From CAZCEC01 sp964497615 (GTDB lineage Bacteria > Chloroflexota > Anaerolineae > Anaerolineales > UBA6663): a stretch of DNA of 45,860 bases. A program made the position numbers and the translations under genes. Every line of letters starts with the position of its first letter. Positions within the stretch are counted from its first letter, which is position 1. Positions 1-8,254 of this stretch are shown piece after piece. The DNA is taken from contig CAZCEC010000051.1 of NCBI GenBank assembly GCA_964497615.1, positions 1 to 45,860 of the forward strand. The letters run 5' to 3'. Under the pieces are notes generated by a model. That model saw nothing but the letters and a program-made list of their open reading frames with translations, was not told where the DNA came from and ran no database searches.

Positions 1-5
1 CAAAA

Positions 6-50
6 GCGAGCAAACTATGCTTGCAAGTCGCGCGCAAACTATGGTTGAAA
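6..50. repeat. Two iteron-like 21-bp direct repeats
   Basis: Two copies of a 21-bp unit occupy 6-26 and 30-50, with a 24-bp period. Their shared core is GCAAACTATG followed by (C/G)TTG, and 18 of 21 positions match by eye. The size and spacing resemble plasmid iterons bound by a replication initiator, and the repeats lie about 200 bp upstream of parA. The array may continue to the left of the window. No initiator gene is visible here, so a role as origin or partition site is inference. Confidence 0.45.
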
Positions 51-180
51 GGACAATGCGGGTCAGTCCAGCCGGACGGTTGCCGGGACACTAGGACGCT
101 TGTGCCCGTAGGCACGCTTCTCATCCTTTCAACCGGCTTACCTTTTCCCACTGGGCAGCATTCGGTTGGCGGTCAATGAC

Positions 181-201
181 AGCTGAGGACAAGCTGAGGA
201 C
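181..201. repeat. Tandem 10-bp direct repeat upstream of parA
   Basis: AGCTGAGGAC occurs twice, at 181-190 and 192-201. The 11-bp step places both copies on the same face of the helix, ending 45 bp before the parA start. The position suits an operator through which ParA or ParB represses its own operon. That function is inferred from position only. Confidence 0.4.
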
Positions 202-246
202 TCGTTGGGTGACGAACTGGCTAGGATAGCTTCTGAAGGAGTTCTC

Positions 247-1158
247 ATGCGCAAGATCGCGTTCTTCTCTCAAAAAGGCGGTTGCGGCAAGACCACCACC
301 TGCGTCAACATCGCCGCCGCCCTGGCCGGCCGCGGACGTCGCATCCTGATCCTTGACCTCGACAGCAATGCCTGCGCATCGCGGACTTTTGGAGCGCTTG
401 AAAGCCTGGAGAATTCCATCGCCGCTGCGCTCCTAGGTCTGCGCCCACTGGCCGAGGTGGTGCAGCGCACTGAAATCGACAACATCTGGCTCGCGCCCGG
501 CGCCACGGATCTCCACAGCCTGGAAGACGTCGAGGGCATCCTCGACCCCAATCGCCGGGATGACGCCGGCCGGTTGAGCCCGATCGCGCTCCAACTGGAG
601 TTGGCTCAGGGAGACCTGGCTCAGTTCGATTATCTGCTCCTCGATTGCCCCGGCGGGCATCCGTTCATCGAACACCTGGTTCTGTTGGCGTGCGACGAGG
701 TCATCATTCCGACCGGGCTGTCCGTCTACGACCTGTATGCCGCGACGCCTACGATGCATCTAATCCTGATGGCGCGCGAGGCACGCGGCGACGACAAACC
801 CGAGTTCCTGGGCTTTCTGCCCAATGGGGCGGGGCGCCGGGGTGTCTCGCGGCGCGTGCAGAGCAAACTGGACCAGTACTCGTTGCCTTGTCTGCCGGCG
901 GTCCGCCATTCCGACCTGATCAAGACGCTCGCCGGCATGCCGACGGTCCCGCAGCGCCTCATGGTGCTGGCCCGGCCGGACAGCGCAGTCGCCGCCAACT
1001 TCTGCCAGGTGGCTGCGGTGATTGACCGTGACCCGGGCTTATGCCAGGTCAGTCCGTCCGAGCAGGGCGCGTCGGCTGACCTCGCGAGTACGACGGAACC
1101 TGCGGCGCCCATGCCTATTGACTCTGAACACCCGGAAGTGGTACTATGCGCGCACTAG
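247..1158 (+). CDS. parA: ParA-family partition ATPase
   Basis: This is a ParA/MinD-type ATPase that would move replicon copies apart together with the ParB encoded just downstream. The protein has 303 residues. A deviant Walker A motif KGGCGKTT lies at residues 10-17, the A' region DLDSNAC near 37-43 and Walker B LLLDCPGG near 130-137. There is no N-terminal helix-turn-helix, so it is of the short (type Ib or chromosomal-like) form. The ATG at 247 is preferred because GAAGGAG lies just before it; an in-frame TTG at 205 would add 14 residues that match nothing in the family. The last 35 or so residues are acidic, Ala/Pro-rich and probably unstructured. It is the first gene of the parA / membrane protein / parB operon. 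Confidence 0.9.
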   Translation: MRKIAFFSQKGGCGKTTTCVNIAAALAGRGRRILILDLDSNACASRTFGALESLENSIAAALLGLRPLAEVVQRTEIDNIWLAPGATDLHSLEDVEGILDPNRRDDAGRLSPIALQLELAQGDLAQFDYLLLDCPGGHPFIEHLVLLACDEVIIPTGLSVYDLYAATPTMHLILMAREARGDDKPEFLGFLPNGAGRRGVSRRVQSKLDQYSLPCLPAVRHSDLIKTLAGMPTVPQRLMVLARPDSAVAANFCQVAAVIDRDPGLCQVSPSEQGASADLASTTEPAAPMPIDSEHPEVVLCAH

Positions 1159-1215
1159 GGTATATCCACCTTAGTGAGCGGATGGGAGGACTTGGGTAAC
1201 CCCAAGGCGAACCGC

Positions 1216-1557
1216 ATGCGTTACCTCGCTTGCCTGGTGCTGGTACTTTGGGTAGCCGTTGTTTCCGCTCTGCTCCTGGCAGGATTCACAACCGACGATA
1301 TGCGTCCGTTGGCGCGGGCCTATGGCGCCGCCCGCCCATGGCTGTTCGCGCTGCCGGCCTGGCTGGCGCTCCCGCTAGGTCGTCTCGCCAAGCTGGGTGG
1401 CATTTCCCTATTGGCGGCCCTGATAACACGTGCGGCCCGGGAGCCCGCCCACTCTCCCAATCTCCCGCTCTTAATCCTCCTGGGCCTGCCGATGATCGCG
1501 GCAATCGGACAACGTCTTGCTGGGCCAACCTGCCCAGGACTGAGGAAACGCTCATGA
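1216..1557 (+). CDS. Small membrane protein between parA and parB
   Basis: A 113-residue hydrophobic protein that I do not recognise. Three membrane segments are visible (about residues 3-24, 37-55 and 83-99), separated by short Arg-rich loops. The ATG at 1216 follows AAGGCGA; an in-frame GTG at 1174 is an alternative start with a poorer ribosome site. The stop overlaps the parB start (ATGA), so the two are probably translationally coupled. A membrane protein inside a par operon is unusual. It might anchor the partition complex or be a small pilus component; no function can be assigned. Confidence 0.6.
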   Translation: MRYLACLVLVLWVAVVSALLLAGFTTDDMRPLARAYGAARPWLFALPAWLALPLGRLAKLGGISLLAALITRAAREPAHSPNLPLLILLGLPMIAAIGQRLAGPTCPGLRKRS

Positions 1558-2768
1558 CTGCTAACCTCCACCTGGGCGACGAGTCAAAAATCTATCTATC
1601 GGACCCCTATGAGCGGCTTGGGCTCAAGAGCCGGCGCCCAATGCCGTCGGCTCCCGGCGCCGCGGGCCAGGACCACTACCGGGAGGTACCACTGGCCGAC
1701 ATCGCCGGCCAGCGGCCCGCGCAGACCCGCGCGGCTTTCGATCCACAAAACGATGATGAGGACCAGGCTCTCATCGACAGCCTGGCCAGCGAAGGCCAGT
1801 TGGTACCCATCCTGCTGGCCAAATCGGCGGGTGGGGATGGGCCGCAGTACGTGCCGCTGGACGGTCACCGGCGCATCGCTGGCCTGCGCCACCTGGGCCG
1901 GAGCACGGTCCGGGCCTTCATCGTCCATGCGGCCACACTCGAATGTGACCTGATTTCTCTTACCGCCAACGTCCGCAAGAACCTGACCCCACTGGAGCTG
2001 GCGCAGGCGCTCGCCAGGCTCGAAAACGAACACGAGCTCAAACCGGACGACATTGCGCGGCGAGTCGGTCTCACCCGCTCCTATGTCTGGAAACTGCGGC
2101 GTCTCACCACGGCGCCGCCGGCGGTCCGCGAGGCCGTGGCGGAGAAGCGCATCACGGCCCACATGGCCGATGCGCTGCTGCGGGCGCCGGAAGAGCACCA
2201 GCAAGCCGCGCTCGACCTGGCCATCAGTCAACACCTGTCTGAACCCCAGGTGGAACGGGTCTTGGACGAGTGTGCCAAGAACAACCTGACGCCCGAGCAA
2301 GCCGCACAGGCGCTGAACCTAGTTGCGTTACCAGCCGTCACGGCCCCAACGCCGGCGCCAGCGGCCCCGCAGCCGGCCAAACGCGAACAACCAAGTGGCG
2401 GGGCAAGCGAACTGACCCGCGAATCCATCGTGGCCTACATCCAGGAAGTCTTTCCAGAGGTGACTGAGGAGCAGGCGGATGGTGTGGCCGAACTCGCGGT
2501 CGACCACGCCCAACCTCGCAAGATCGTAAAGGCAGCCTGTCTCCTGTTGCTCTCCAGCTGGGATCCAGTCCGAGCGATCGAGGGCGCGGAGCTTTCCGAG
2601 CGTGATCCGCAGGTTCGGCTCGTCGTGAACATGCTGGACCTGTGCCTGGAACTGGAAGCCATGCTGCGCAGCGAGACCAAATCGCGCGAGTGCGCCCCCA
2701 TGCTGGTCGGTCTCATGCGCCGCCTCTTGGCCACCAAGCGTCTGGCACTCAAGTTCGAGAAGGAATAG
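1554..2768 (+). CDS. parB: ParB-family partition / DNA-binding protein
   Basis: A 404-residue ParB/Spo0J-type centromere-binding protein. The N-terminal ParB/Srx domain (about 42-125) carries DGHRR at 103-107, where chromosomal ParBs have GERR, the CTP-contacting arginine motif. It is followed by an NVRKNLTPLE stretch and a helix-turn-helix near 162-184 (IARRVGLTRSYVWKLRRL). A Pro/Ala linker near 262-285 leads to a C-terminal domain that could dimerise. The ATG at 1554 overlaps the preceding stop; the long open frame upstream of it is a shadow of the small membrane gene. It would act with ParA in segregation, or nucleate other element functions. No parS palindrome was recognised in the window. 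Confidence 0.88.
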   Translation: MTANLHLGDESKIYLSDPYERLGLKSRRPMPSAPGAAGQDHYREVPLADIAGQRPAQTRAAFDPQNDDEDQALIDSLASEGQLVPILLAKSAGGDGPQYVPLDGHRRIAGLRHLGRSTVRAFIVHAATLECDLISLTANVRKNLTPLELAQALARLENEHELKPDDIARRVGLTRSYVWKLRRLTTAPPAVREAVAEKRITAHMADALLRAPEEHQQAALDLAISQHLSEPQVERVLDECAKNNLTPEQAAQALNLVALPAVTAPTPAPAAPQPAKREQPSGGASELTRESIVAYIQEVFPEVTEEQADGVAELAVDHAQPRKIVKAACLLLLSSWDPVRAIEGAELSERDPQVRLVVNMLDLCLELEAMLRSETKSRECAPMLVGLMRRLLATKRLALKFEKE

Positions 2769-2778
2769 GGAGCATCGC

Positions 2779-3750
2779 ATGCGCGCCACTGTTCGAGGTC
2801 TTGTGTTGGGTGTCTTGCTGATCGTGCCCATGGCCTGCGGGCAAGCGACAGAAACTCTGGATCTGTCGCCCGCAGAGGCCGCCACCCAGGCTGAATCGCA
2901 CACGCCGCTTGGGGCCTCTCTCACCCAGGTCACAGCGACGGCTCTGGCCACGGCGACACGCACGGCCACGGCCACGCCAAGCCCGACGCCAACCTGGGAC
3001 GCCACGCGCATCGCCGGCATGACGTTGGAGGCCATCCGCGTGGCGGTGACGGCCAGCGGCGTGCCGGAGGGCTCCACTGAGTTCGAGGCGCACGTGGCTG
3101 CTACACGGTGTGCCCTGATTCCGCCGCCGACCTCGACGCCCATGCCATGGCGCCTGGCGCCCGAACAGCCTTACGTGGTGAGTGTGAATTGCCTGGGTAG
3201 TGACCTGCCGGGTCAGGGCGTCCAGCTGTGGCAGGACGGCGTGTGGATCAAGGCTCAAGGGTACCAGTTCGCATCCCAAGGTGACCTTGAAGTTGCCAGG
3301 CATGCTTACGTTGAATTCCTTGACGTGATTTCGCTGCAAGCTGGTCCTCCAACTGATGAGTTCGCAACCACTCTGTCCGACCATATGGCATCCGCTAACG
3401 TGTTGCCATCGCCCCAGAGCTGTCTGGCGGATGAAATCGTCGCCCGCGTCTCTGCCCTTCGACAGCAAGGCCTCTTCGTTCGGCTGACGTTTTCAGAGCC
3501 CATTCAGTGGGATGGTGAATACTTCCTTTTTGTTTCACCCGTTGAGACCACTCTTGCTCTGCCATGGTCCACGACGTCCGTACGCCAAGAGCTGGTGTCA
3601 ATTGAGAACAACGAGGTCATCAGAGCTGAGCAGTTGGCGGGTCTGGCTGGCACAGCGCGCCTCCGCTATGGGGCCCCGGCTGAGGGTTGGCTGGTGACAG
3701 ACGATGCAAGAGGGTACTACTGCTACGGGCTGCCCGCTTTTGTCCGATAG
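2779..3750 (+). CDS. Predicted lipoprotein with Thr-rich linker
   Basis: A 323-residue exported protein of unknown function. A signal peptide ends in the lipobox-like VPMAC, with Cys20 as the likely lipidated residue. A low-complexity Thr/Ala/Pro region (about 50-75, including SPTPTP) follows and resembles the extracellular spacers common in Chloroflexota. The rest is a globular domain with several cysteines (near 111, 139, 214 and 317) that could form disulfides. A weak GGGAG site precedes the ATG. It opens the run of cell-surface genes that leads into the Tad pilus genes, so a surface or mating-pair role is plausible. I recognise no known domain. Confidence 0.65.
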   Translation: MRATVRGLVLGVLLIVPMACGQATETLDLSPAEAATQAESHTPLGASLTQVTATALATATRTATATPSPTPTWDATRIAGMTLEAIRVAVTASGVPEGSTEFEAHVAATRCALIPPPTSTPMPWRLAPEQPYVVSVNCLGSDLPGQGVQLWQDGVWIKAQGYQFASQGDLEVARHAYVEFLDVISLQAGPPTDEFATTLSDHMASANVLPSPQSCLADEIVARVSALRQQGLFVRLTFSEPIQWDGEYFLFVSPVETTLALPWSTTSVRQELVSIENNEVIRAEQLAGLAGTARLRYGAPAEGWLVTDDARGYYCYGLPAFVR

Positions 3751-3763
3751 GCAATCTCTTGCG

Positions 3764-4225
3764 ATGAACGCCCTTACCGCTTACTTCACCAGACAACCCG
3801 TTAGCAAGCGCCAAAGCGGCCAAATTGCCGTGATGTTTGCCCTTGTCGTCCCTTTGTTGATTGGCTTTGTTGGGCTGGTCGCAGATGGTGGACTCGCTAT
3901 GGTGCAATATCGGCGAGCGCAGGTTGCACTTGACAGCGCCGCGTTGGCCGCTGCGACGATGTTGGACGAAGAGACCTTCGTGGACGATGACGTTGTGCAA
4001 CTGCTGCCAACCGACGGCTACCTGATTGCGTCGAGGTACATCCAAGAGAATGGCCAGGGCCGCGTTTCCCTGACTGGCTTTTACGTCTCGGGTACCGAGG
4101 TGGTTGTGCACGGTACTGCCACATCGCCCACGCTCTTCATGCGCATCTTTGGCATCAACCAGGTTCGTTTTGATCTGTCGGCCCGGGCCGAGCTCACGTA
4201 TGGGATCACGGAGGAAGGTCAATGA
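3764..4225 (+). CDS. TadG-like Flp pilus-assembly protein
   Basis: A 153-residue membrane-anchored protein of the TadE/TadG pseudopilin group. The N-terminal region SGQIAVMFALVVPLLIGFVG (about residues 18-37) is the hallmark TadG segment. It is followed by the conserved pattern DGGLAMVQYRRAQVALDSAALAAA, in two parts near 42-65. The rest is a small extracytoplasmic beta-rich domain. The full-length TadG von Willebrand domain is absent, so this is a short form. The ATG at 3764 is chosen because the in-frame upstream start at 3704 would overlap the lipoprotein gene and precede the transmembrane segment by an unlikely tail. It overlaps the next gene by ATGA. Confidence 0.8.
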   Translation: MNALTAYFTRQPVSKRQSGQIAVMFALVVPLLIGFVGLVADGGLAMVQYRRAQVALDSAALAAATMLDEETFVDDDVVQLLPTDGYLIASRYIQENGQGRVSLTGFYVSGTEVVVHGTATSPTLFMRIFGINQVRFDLSARAELTYGITEEGQ

Positions 4226-5361
4226 GAGACGCAGGGAGTACTCAGCTGGGCTCGGCCAAGGCTGCTCGCTTTATTCTCGCCCTGACCCTGGCGGAGTGCC
4301 TCCTAGTGGGGTTAGCCCTGGCACCCCGGCCTTCTACAGTTGAAGCCGCCCAGACCGTGCCAACCGCCACGCCCACGCCAGACTGCCCGCCGGGCGAATA
4401 CTGGGATCCGGTCATGGGCCGCTGCTGGCCCATTCGGCGCGACTGCCCGGCCGGCCTGATTGACGTGACCGGCGACGGCTCCGTGTGTGAGTCGCTCGAT
4501 CCCATTGCCCCGCCCGGCGCCTGTCTCGCCTGGCCCTCGGCTCCGGGGCTGCCGGCGGCCGGGTCCGTGGAATGCGTCCTGCCACTCCAGACCGGCGGCC
4601 AGCTGCTGCGGATCAGCGGCTCAGTGGGATGCCTGAACGTGAGCCGGCGACCCTATCCGCGGGCCCTGGTCAACCTTCCTGTCGAGTATCGCGTCACCGG
4701 GGTTATCCCGCCCAACCAGCTCTCCGGCATCCCGTTTGGCGACCCCGGTAGCTACCGATTGTCGGCCAGCGATCCGTGGGCGACCGAAGGTCTCTTCCTC
4801 CACGAGCGCTACGGCGCCGTTACGTCCGATATCTTCGGGCAGCCGGCCTTCAACACGCGAACATTGCTTGCCGGCGATACCTACGCCTACCCGAGTGTCA
4901 ACAACGTGCGGGCGCGCCTCGTCTTCAAGATGGCGACTGGGGCCGATGCCTTGACCTGGACGACAGCCGGCCGGCCGAGCCCGTTCTATGGCGGCCTGAC
5001 GGGGTGGGCTGAGACCACGTATACCTGGGCGAGCTATCCCCTGCCAGGCAGCCTGCAGCACATCTCGTCGCTTGGACCGGCCCTGAATGGCACCAACTCA
5101 CTGCCCGCCTTCAAGGTGGCAGTTCAGTCCCGTTGGGACCTGTACCTGAACGCCGAGTGGGACGAGTACACGGTGAACGACGGGCACGAATACGTGTGGG
5201 CCAACCATCGCCAGGTGGAAGTGCGCGTCGCGCCCACCTACGTCAGCTATCGGGCCTGGGACAACCGCCAGCAGCCGGTCAATGCGGCCGCGATCTACTG
5301 CAACGCAGCGAATGGCTATATCCCGGTCCCAGTGATTGAGGCGCAGACGGTGCTCCGATGA
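4222..5361 (+). CDS. Exported Cys-containing protein of unknown function
   Basis: A 379-residue secreted protein that I do not recognise. A hydrophobic segment at about 17-36 acts as signal or anchor. It is followed by a TATPTP spacer and a cysteine-rich stretch (about 53-100, several C-P and C-W pairs, suggesting disulfides). The remainder is a large domain rich in Tyr, Trp, Gly and Thr, typical of extracellular beta-sandwiches. The ATGA overlap with the TadG-like gene upstream, and the same type of overlap downstream, place it in the pilus operon. It could be a tip adhesin or a surface protein of the mating apparatus; this is inferred from location and export only. Confidence 0.6.
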   Translation: MRDAGSTQLGSAKAARFILALTLAECLLVGLALAPRPSTVEAAQTVPTATPTPDCPPGEYWDPVMGRCWPIRRDCPAGLIDVTGDGSVCESLDPIAPPGACLAWPSAPGLPAAGSVECVLPLQTGGQLLRISGSVGCLNVSRRPYPRALVNLPVEYRVTGVIPPNQLSGIPFGDPGSYRLSASDPWATEGLFLHERYGAVTSDIFGQPAFNTRTLLAGDTYAYPSVNNVRARLVFKMATGADALTWTTAGRPSPFYGGLTGWAETTYTWASYPLPGSLQHISSLGPALNGTNSLPAFKVAVQSRWDLYLNAEWDEYTVNDGHEYVWANHRQVEVRVAPTYVSYRAWDNRQQPVNAAAIYCNAANGYIPVPVIEAQTVLR

Positions 5362-5753
5362 CGACCTTGTCGGAGGATTACGCACAGGCGATCGGCGTGG
5401 CCGGGCTTAGCGATGAGCGGCAGACCCGTTTGCTGACCCATCTGCTGAGCCTGAACGAGGCCCTGCCCAATGTCCCGCCCGTTTCGCCTGCGGTGGCCCG
5501 CACTGCCGCGGCGCTCATGGCCGCAGACCCCGACCGGCTGGCTGGACCGACGGCGGTTGCGCAGGCGGAGGCCGTGGCCCGGATGAGGCAAATTGGGCCG
5601 GCCCTGATCCAGATCCAGGCCGGCGTGATGGCGCTCGAAGCGGTGGGCGAGCTGCCGGCGCAGGTCGCCCACGGGCCCCACACCGCGGCGCTGCGCCGCA
5701 TCCTGTGGCACCTGATCGGTGCCGCCTCAACCCTTTTGGACCGGCTCGGTTGA
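5358..5753 (+). CDS. Small helical protein of unknown function
   Basis: A 131-residue, soluble, Ala/Leu-rich protein with no signal peptide, membrane segment or recognised motif. Its composition predicts a bundle of four or five helices. The ATG overlaps the previous stop (ATGA), and it ends 31 bp before the cpaB start. It is probably a cytoplasmic accessory of the pilus or secretion machine. No family can be named. Confidence 0.5.
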   Translation: MTTLSEDYAQAIGVAGLSDERQTRLLTHLLSLNEALPNVPPVSPAVARTAAALMAADPDRLAGPTAVAQAEAVARMRQIGPALIQIQAGVMALEAVGELPAQVAHGPHTAALRRILWHLIGAASTLLDRLG

Positions 5754-5784
5754 TTGTTTCCGAGCACTGCACAAGGAGCACGGT

Positions 5785-6834
5785 ATGACAAGACGAAACT
5801 CGGCTGTGATTGTCCTGGCGATCATCCTCATGGTGGGCGGCTTCCTGGGGGTGCTGTTCATCGGGCAGTTGGTCAATCCGGCGCCAGCGCCCGTGGCCGT
5901 CGCCGTCCTCGACATCCCGGCCGGCACGACGCTGTCCGCCGACATGATCGCGATTGACAGCGTCCATATGGATCCCAAGGTCATCGCCGGCCTGGTGCAC
6001 GAAGGTGAGCTGGCCGGCTACGTAGGCGGCGTCGTGGTCGAGCCGATCCACGCCTTTCAGCCGGTGCACAAGGCGGCAATCAGCGTCTCGGGTAACCCCG
6101 CCGCGGCCAACCGCCTGGCGCTGGCACTGTCGGACCCAAGCCTGATCGCCATGGTCGTGCCGGTCAACGCCGGCACCGCGCCGGACGCCATCGTCGAGGG
6201 CGACTACGTGGACCTGAACTTCGGCGTGGGCTCGACCACGACGTTCGGCGGCAGGCTGTCCACGGCACCCACCGAAGCGCCCTTCGCCGCGGGCTTTGGC
6301 ACGCTCAGCCAGCCCGGGCTTGAAGTGCCGGCCGAGCCGACGATCAGCCCAACGCCGACGCCCGAGCCGCTGCTCATGCTGCCGGTCGCCAAGACGGTCG
6401 TCCGCAGCGCCCAAGTGATGGCCGTCATCCGCGAGGAACGCCCGACCACGGTCCAGAGCGAGCCCGGCGGCGAAGCCCGGACGGTCACCGTCAAAGGCAA
6501 GGTGATCGCTCTGGTGGTCGCTATCCCGCGCGAAGCGCAGGAACTGCTTGAGTTCGCCATCGACAACGGCACGGTGCGGGTCGCGCTGCTGTCAGCCCAG
6601 ATCGCGGATCACTCCGATGGCGTGGCGCCATCACTGGGCATGACCTGGAACGACCTGGTGGCGCTGGTGCGCATGGAGCGCGAAGCGGCGCTGGCGGCCG
6701 GCCTGCCCACCGACGTGTTCGGGCCAGGGGCGTACGCCGTCGAAGCGACGCGAATTGCTTCAACCCAGGCCGCCCAGCTCACGAGTCCCACCGCAACACC
6801 GCTTCCCTTCCTGACGTTGACACCGACGCCCTAA
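5785..6834 (+). CDS. cpaB: CpaB/RcpC-like SAF-domain pilus protein
   Basis: A 349-residue CpaB/RcpC-family protein. In Tad systems these act in the envelope during Flp pilus assembly. One transmembrane helix at about 7-28 is followed by a SAF-type domain (about 38-110), with the typical AVAVLDIPAGTTLSADMI opening and a duplicated C-terminal RcpC-like domain. Two Thr-Pro spacers are visible: SPTPTPEP near 190-197, and a C-terminal tail ending in LTPTP. The ATG at 5785 follows AAGGAG; the longer upstream reading overlaps the preceding gene. It is first in the order cpaB, cpaE, tadA, tadB, tadC. A full secretin is absent, which fits a single-membrane cell envelope. Confidence 0.85.
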   Translation: MTRRNSAVIVLAIILMVGGFLGVLFIGQLVNPAPAPVAVAVLDIPAGTTLSADMIAIDSVHMDPKVIAGLVHEGELAGYVGGVVVEPIHAFQPVHKAAISVSGNPAAANRLALALSDPSLIAMVVPVNAGTAPDAIVEGDYVDLNFGVGSTTTFGGRLSTAPTEAPFAAGFGTLSQPGLEVPAEPTISPTPTPEPLLMLPVAKTVVRSAQVMAVIREERPTTVQSEPGGEARTVTVKGKVIALVVAIPREAQELLEFAIDNGTVRVALLSAQIADHSDGVAPSLGMTWNDLVALVRMEREAALAAGLPTDVFGPGAYAVEATRIASTQAAQLTSPTATPLPFLTLTPTP

Positions 6835-6847
6835 TCGCGAGGCCCAC

Positions 6848-8254
6848 ATGCTCAAAACGCTGCTGAAACGCGGAACCGAAGAGGTTGCCGAGGCGACAGC
6901 CTTGGGTGTCGTCATCGCTGCGCCGCCCGAGCTCTTCCAGCCCTTCCTGGCCCTGGGCGGTCCCGACCACCATGTGACCATCCTGGCGACGACCCGGGAC
7001 GCCGCCGACCTGGCAGGTGACGTGCAGGCCTACCGGCCGCAGGTGGTGCTCCTCTCGCCGGAGGTGCGCGGCTACACGCCCGAGCTCGTGGCCCAGCTGG
7101 CCAACTGGCCCGAGTTCCCAATCGCCGTGGTCGGCCTGGTGCCGCCGAACGGCAACTGGGGCGCCGAGGTGTCGGCCAGCGGGGCCACCGCCTTCTACAC
7201 CACGCCGGTGACGCCCGCCATCGTGGCGCAGTTTGACCGGCAGGCGCGGCTGCTCTTCGACCAGGCCCGCCAGGGCTGGAACGCCCCCGTCGCGGCGGCC
7301 GGCGTGCCGCGCCAGGTGGTGGCGGCCGTGGGCGCCACCGGCTATGCCTACCGCACTGGCGTCATCGCCTTCTGGTCCACCAAGGGCGGTGACGGCAAGA
7401 CGACGCTGGCCGTCAACGTCGCCTGCCTGCTGTCGCAGGTGGCGGGCAAGAAGGTGCTGCTCGTGGATGCCGACATGAACTGTGGCCGGGCGGCGCTGCA
7501 CCTGAACATGCAGCCGGATCAAAACACGCTGCTGCACCTGGCCAGCGACTACGCCGAGGCCAATGGGCAACTCACCGGCAAGATGCTGCGGCGGCGGGTA
7601 GTGGGTGCGGACCGGCACCTGGACCCGCGCACGCGCGTGGTGGAGAGCCGGCTCGACGTGCTCTTTGGCATCACCAAGATCCAGCAGGCCAGCACGCCGG
7701 AGCTTCACGGGCGCCAGGGTCAGGAGTTCACGGGCGACCTGCTGCGGCTGGCGCGCGAGCTCTACGACTTCGTCATCGTCGATCTCGGCTCCAGCACCCA
7801 GGTTGGGCCGCACTTTGGGGCACTCAACGCCGCCGACGTGGTGGTCTTCATCTGCACCTCTGACCGCACCAGCCTGTTCCACAACCGTGCCACGCTCCAG
7901 GCGCTGACGGCCGAGGCCGATTTGCGCCCGGACAAGTTCAAGCTCGTGATGAACCGCTTCGACCCGGCCGACCGGATTGATCTAAAGGACGCGGCCGACT
8001 TCATGGGCATGCCGATCTTCGCCACCGTGCCGGAAGACCGGAGCCGGGCGGTCATCGCCGCCGTCAACGAGGGCCGACCCTTCGTTTTGCAGCATATGGG
8101 TAAGAACGCGCCGGACGCAGAGGCCACCTTGCGCGGGCTGCTGGCCATCACCGAGGAGATCTTCCCGCCGATGGGGGCCATCATCAAGGCGCGAGCGGGC
8201 CAGAACGGCCGCCGGTCGCGCTTTGGCTTCGGCCGGGGAGGGGGGAGTCGATGA
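6848..8254 (+). CDS. cpaE: CpaE/TadZ-like pilus-localisation ATPase
   Basis: A 468-residue protein with the CpaE/TadZ arrangement: an N-terminal receiver-like domain (about 15-145) lacking a clear phospho-acceptor aspartate pocket, then a ParA/MinD-type ATPase. The deviant Walker A KGGDGKTT lies at 179-186. LLVDADMNCG marks the A' motif, and VIVDLGSS the Walker B region. TadZ proteins place the Tad machine at a cell pole. The short basic C-terminal tail (RSRFGFGRGG) could touch membrane or nucleic acid. It is a second ParA-fold protein in this window, clearly distinct from ParA at 247. Its stop overlaps the tadA start. Confidence 0.85.
   Translation: MLKTLLKRGTEEVAEATALGVVIAAPPELFQPFLALGGPDHHVTILATTRDAADLAGDVQAYRPQVVLLSPEVRGYTPELVAQLANWPEFPIAVVGLVPPNGNWGAEVSASGATAFYTTPVTPAIVAQFDRQARLLFDQARQGWNAPVAAAGVPRQVVAAVGATGYAYRTGVIAFWSTKGGDGKTTLAVNVACLLSQVAGKKVLLVDADMNCGRAALHLNMQPDQNTLLHLASDYAEANGQLTGKMLRRRVVGADRHLDPRTRVVESRLDVLFGITKIQQASTPELHGRQGQEFTGDLLRLARELYDFVIVDLGSSTQVGPHFGALNAADVVVFICTSDRTSLFHNRATLQALTAEADLRPDKFKLVMNRFDPADRIDLKDAADFMGMPIFATVPEDRSRAVIAAVNEGRPFVLQHMGKNAPDAEATLRGLLAITEEIFPPMGAIIKARAGQNGRRSRFGFGRGGGSR

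Noticed and set aside
1230..1553. N-terminal extension of ParB by 108 codons
   Set aside because: It lies in another frame of the small membrane protein gene and has no family similarity; the ATGA-coupled ATG at 1554 is the better start.
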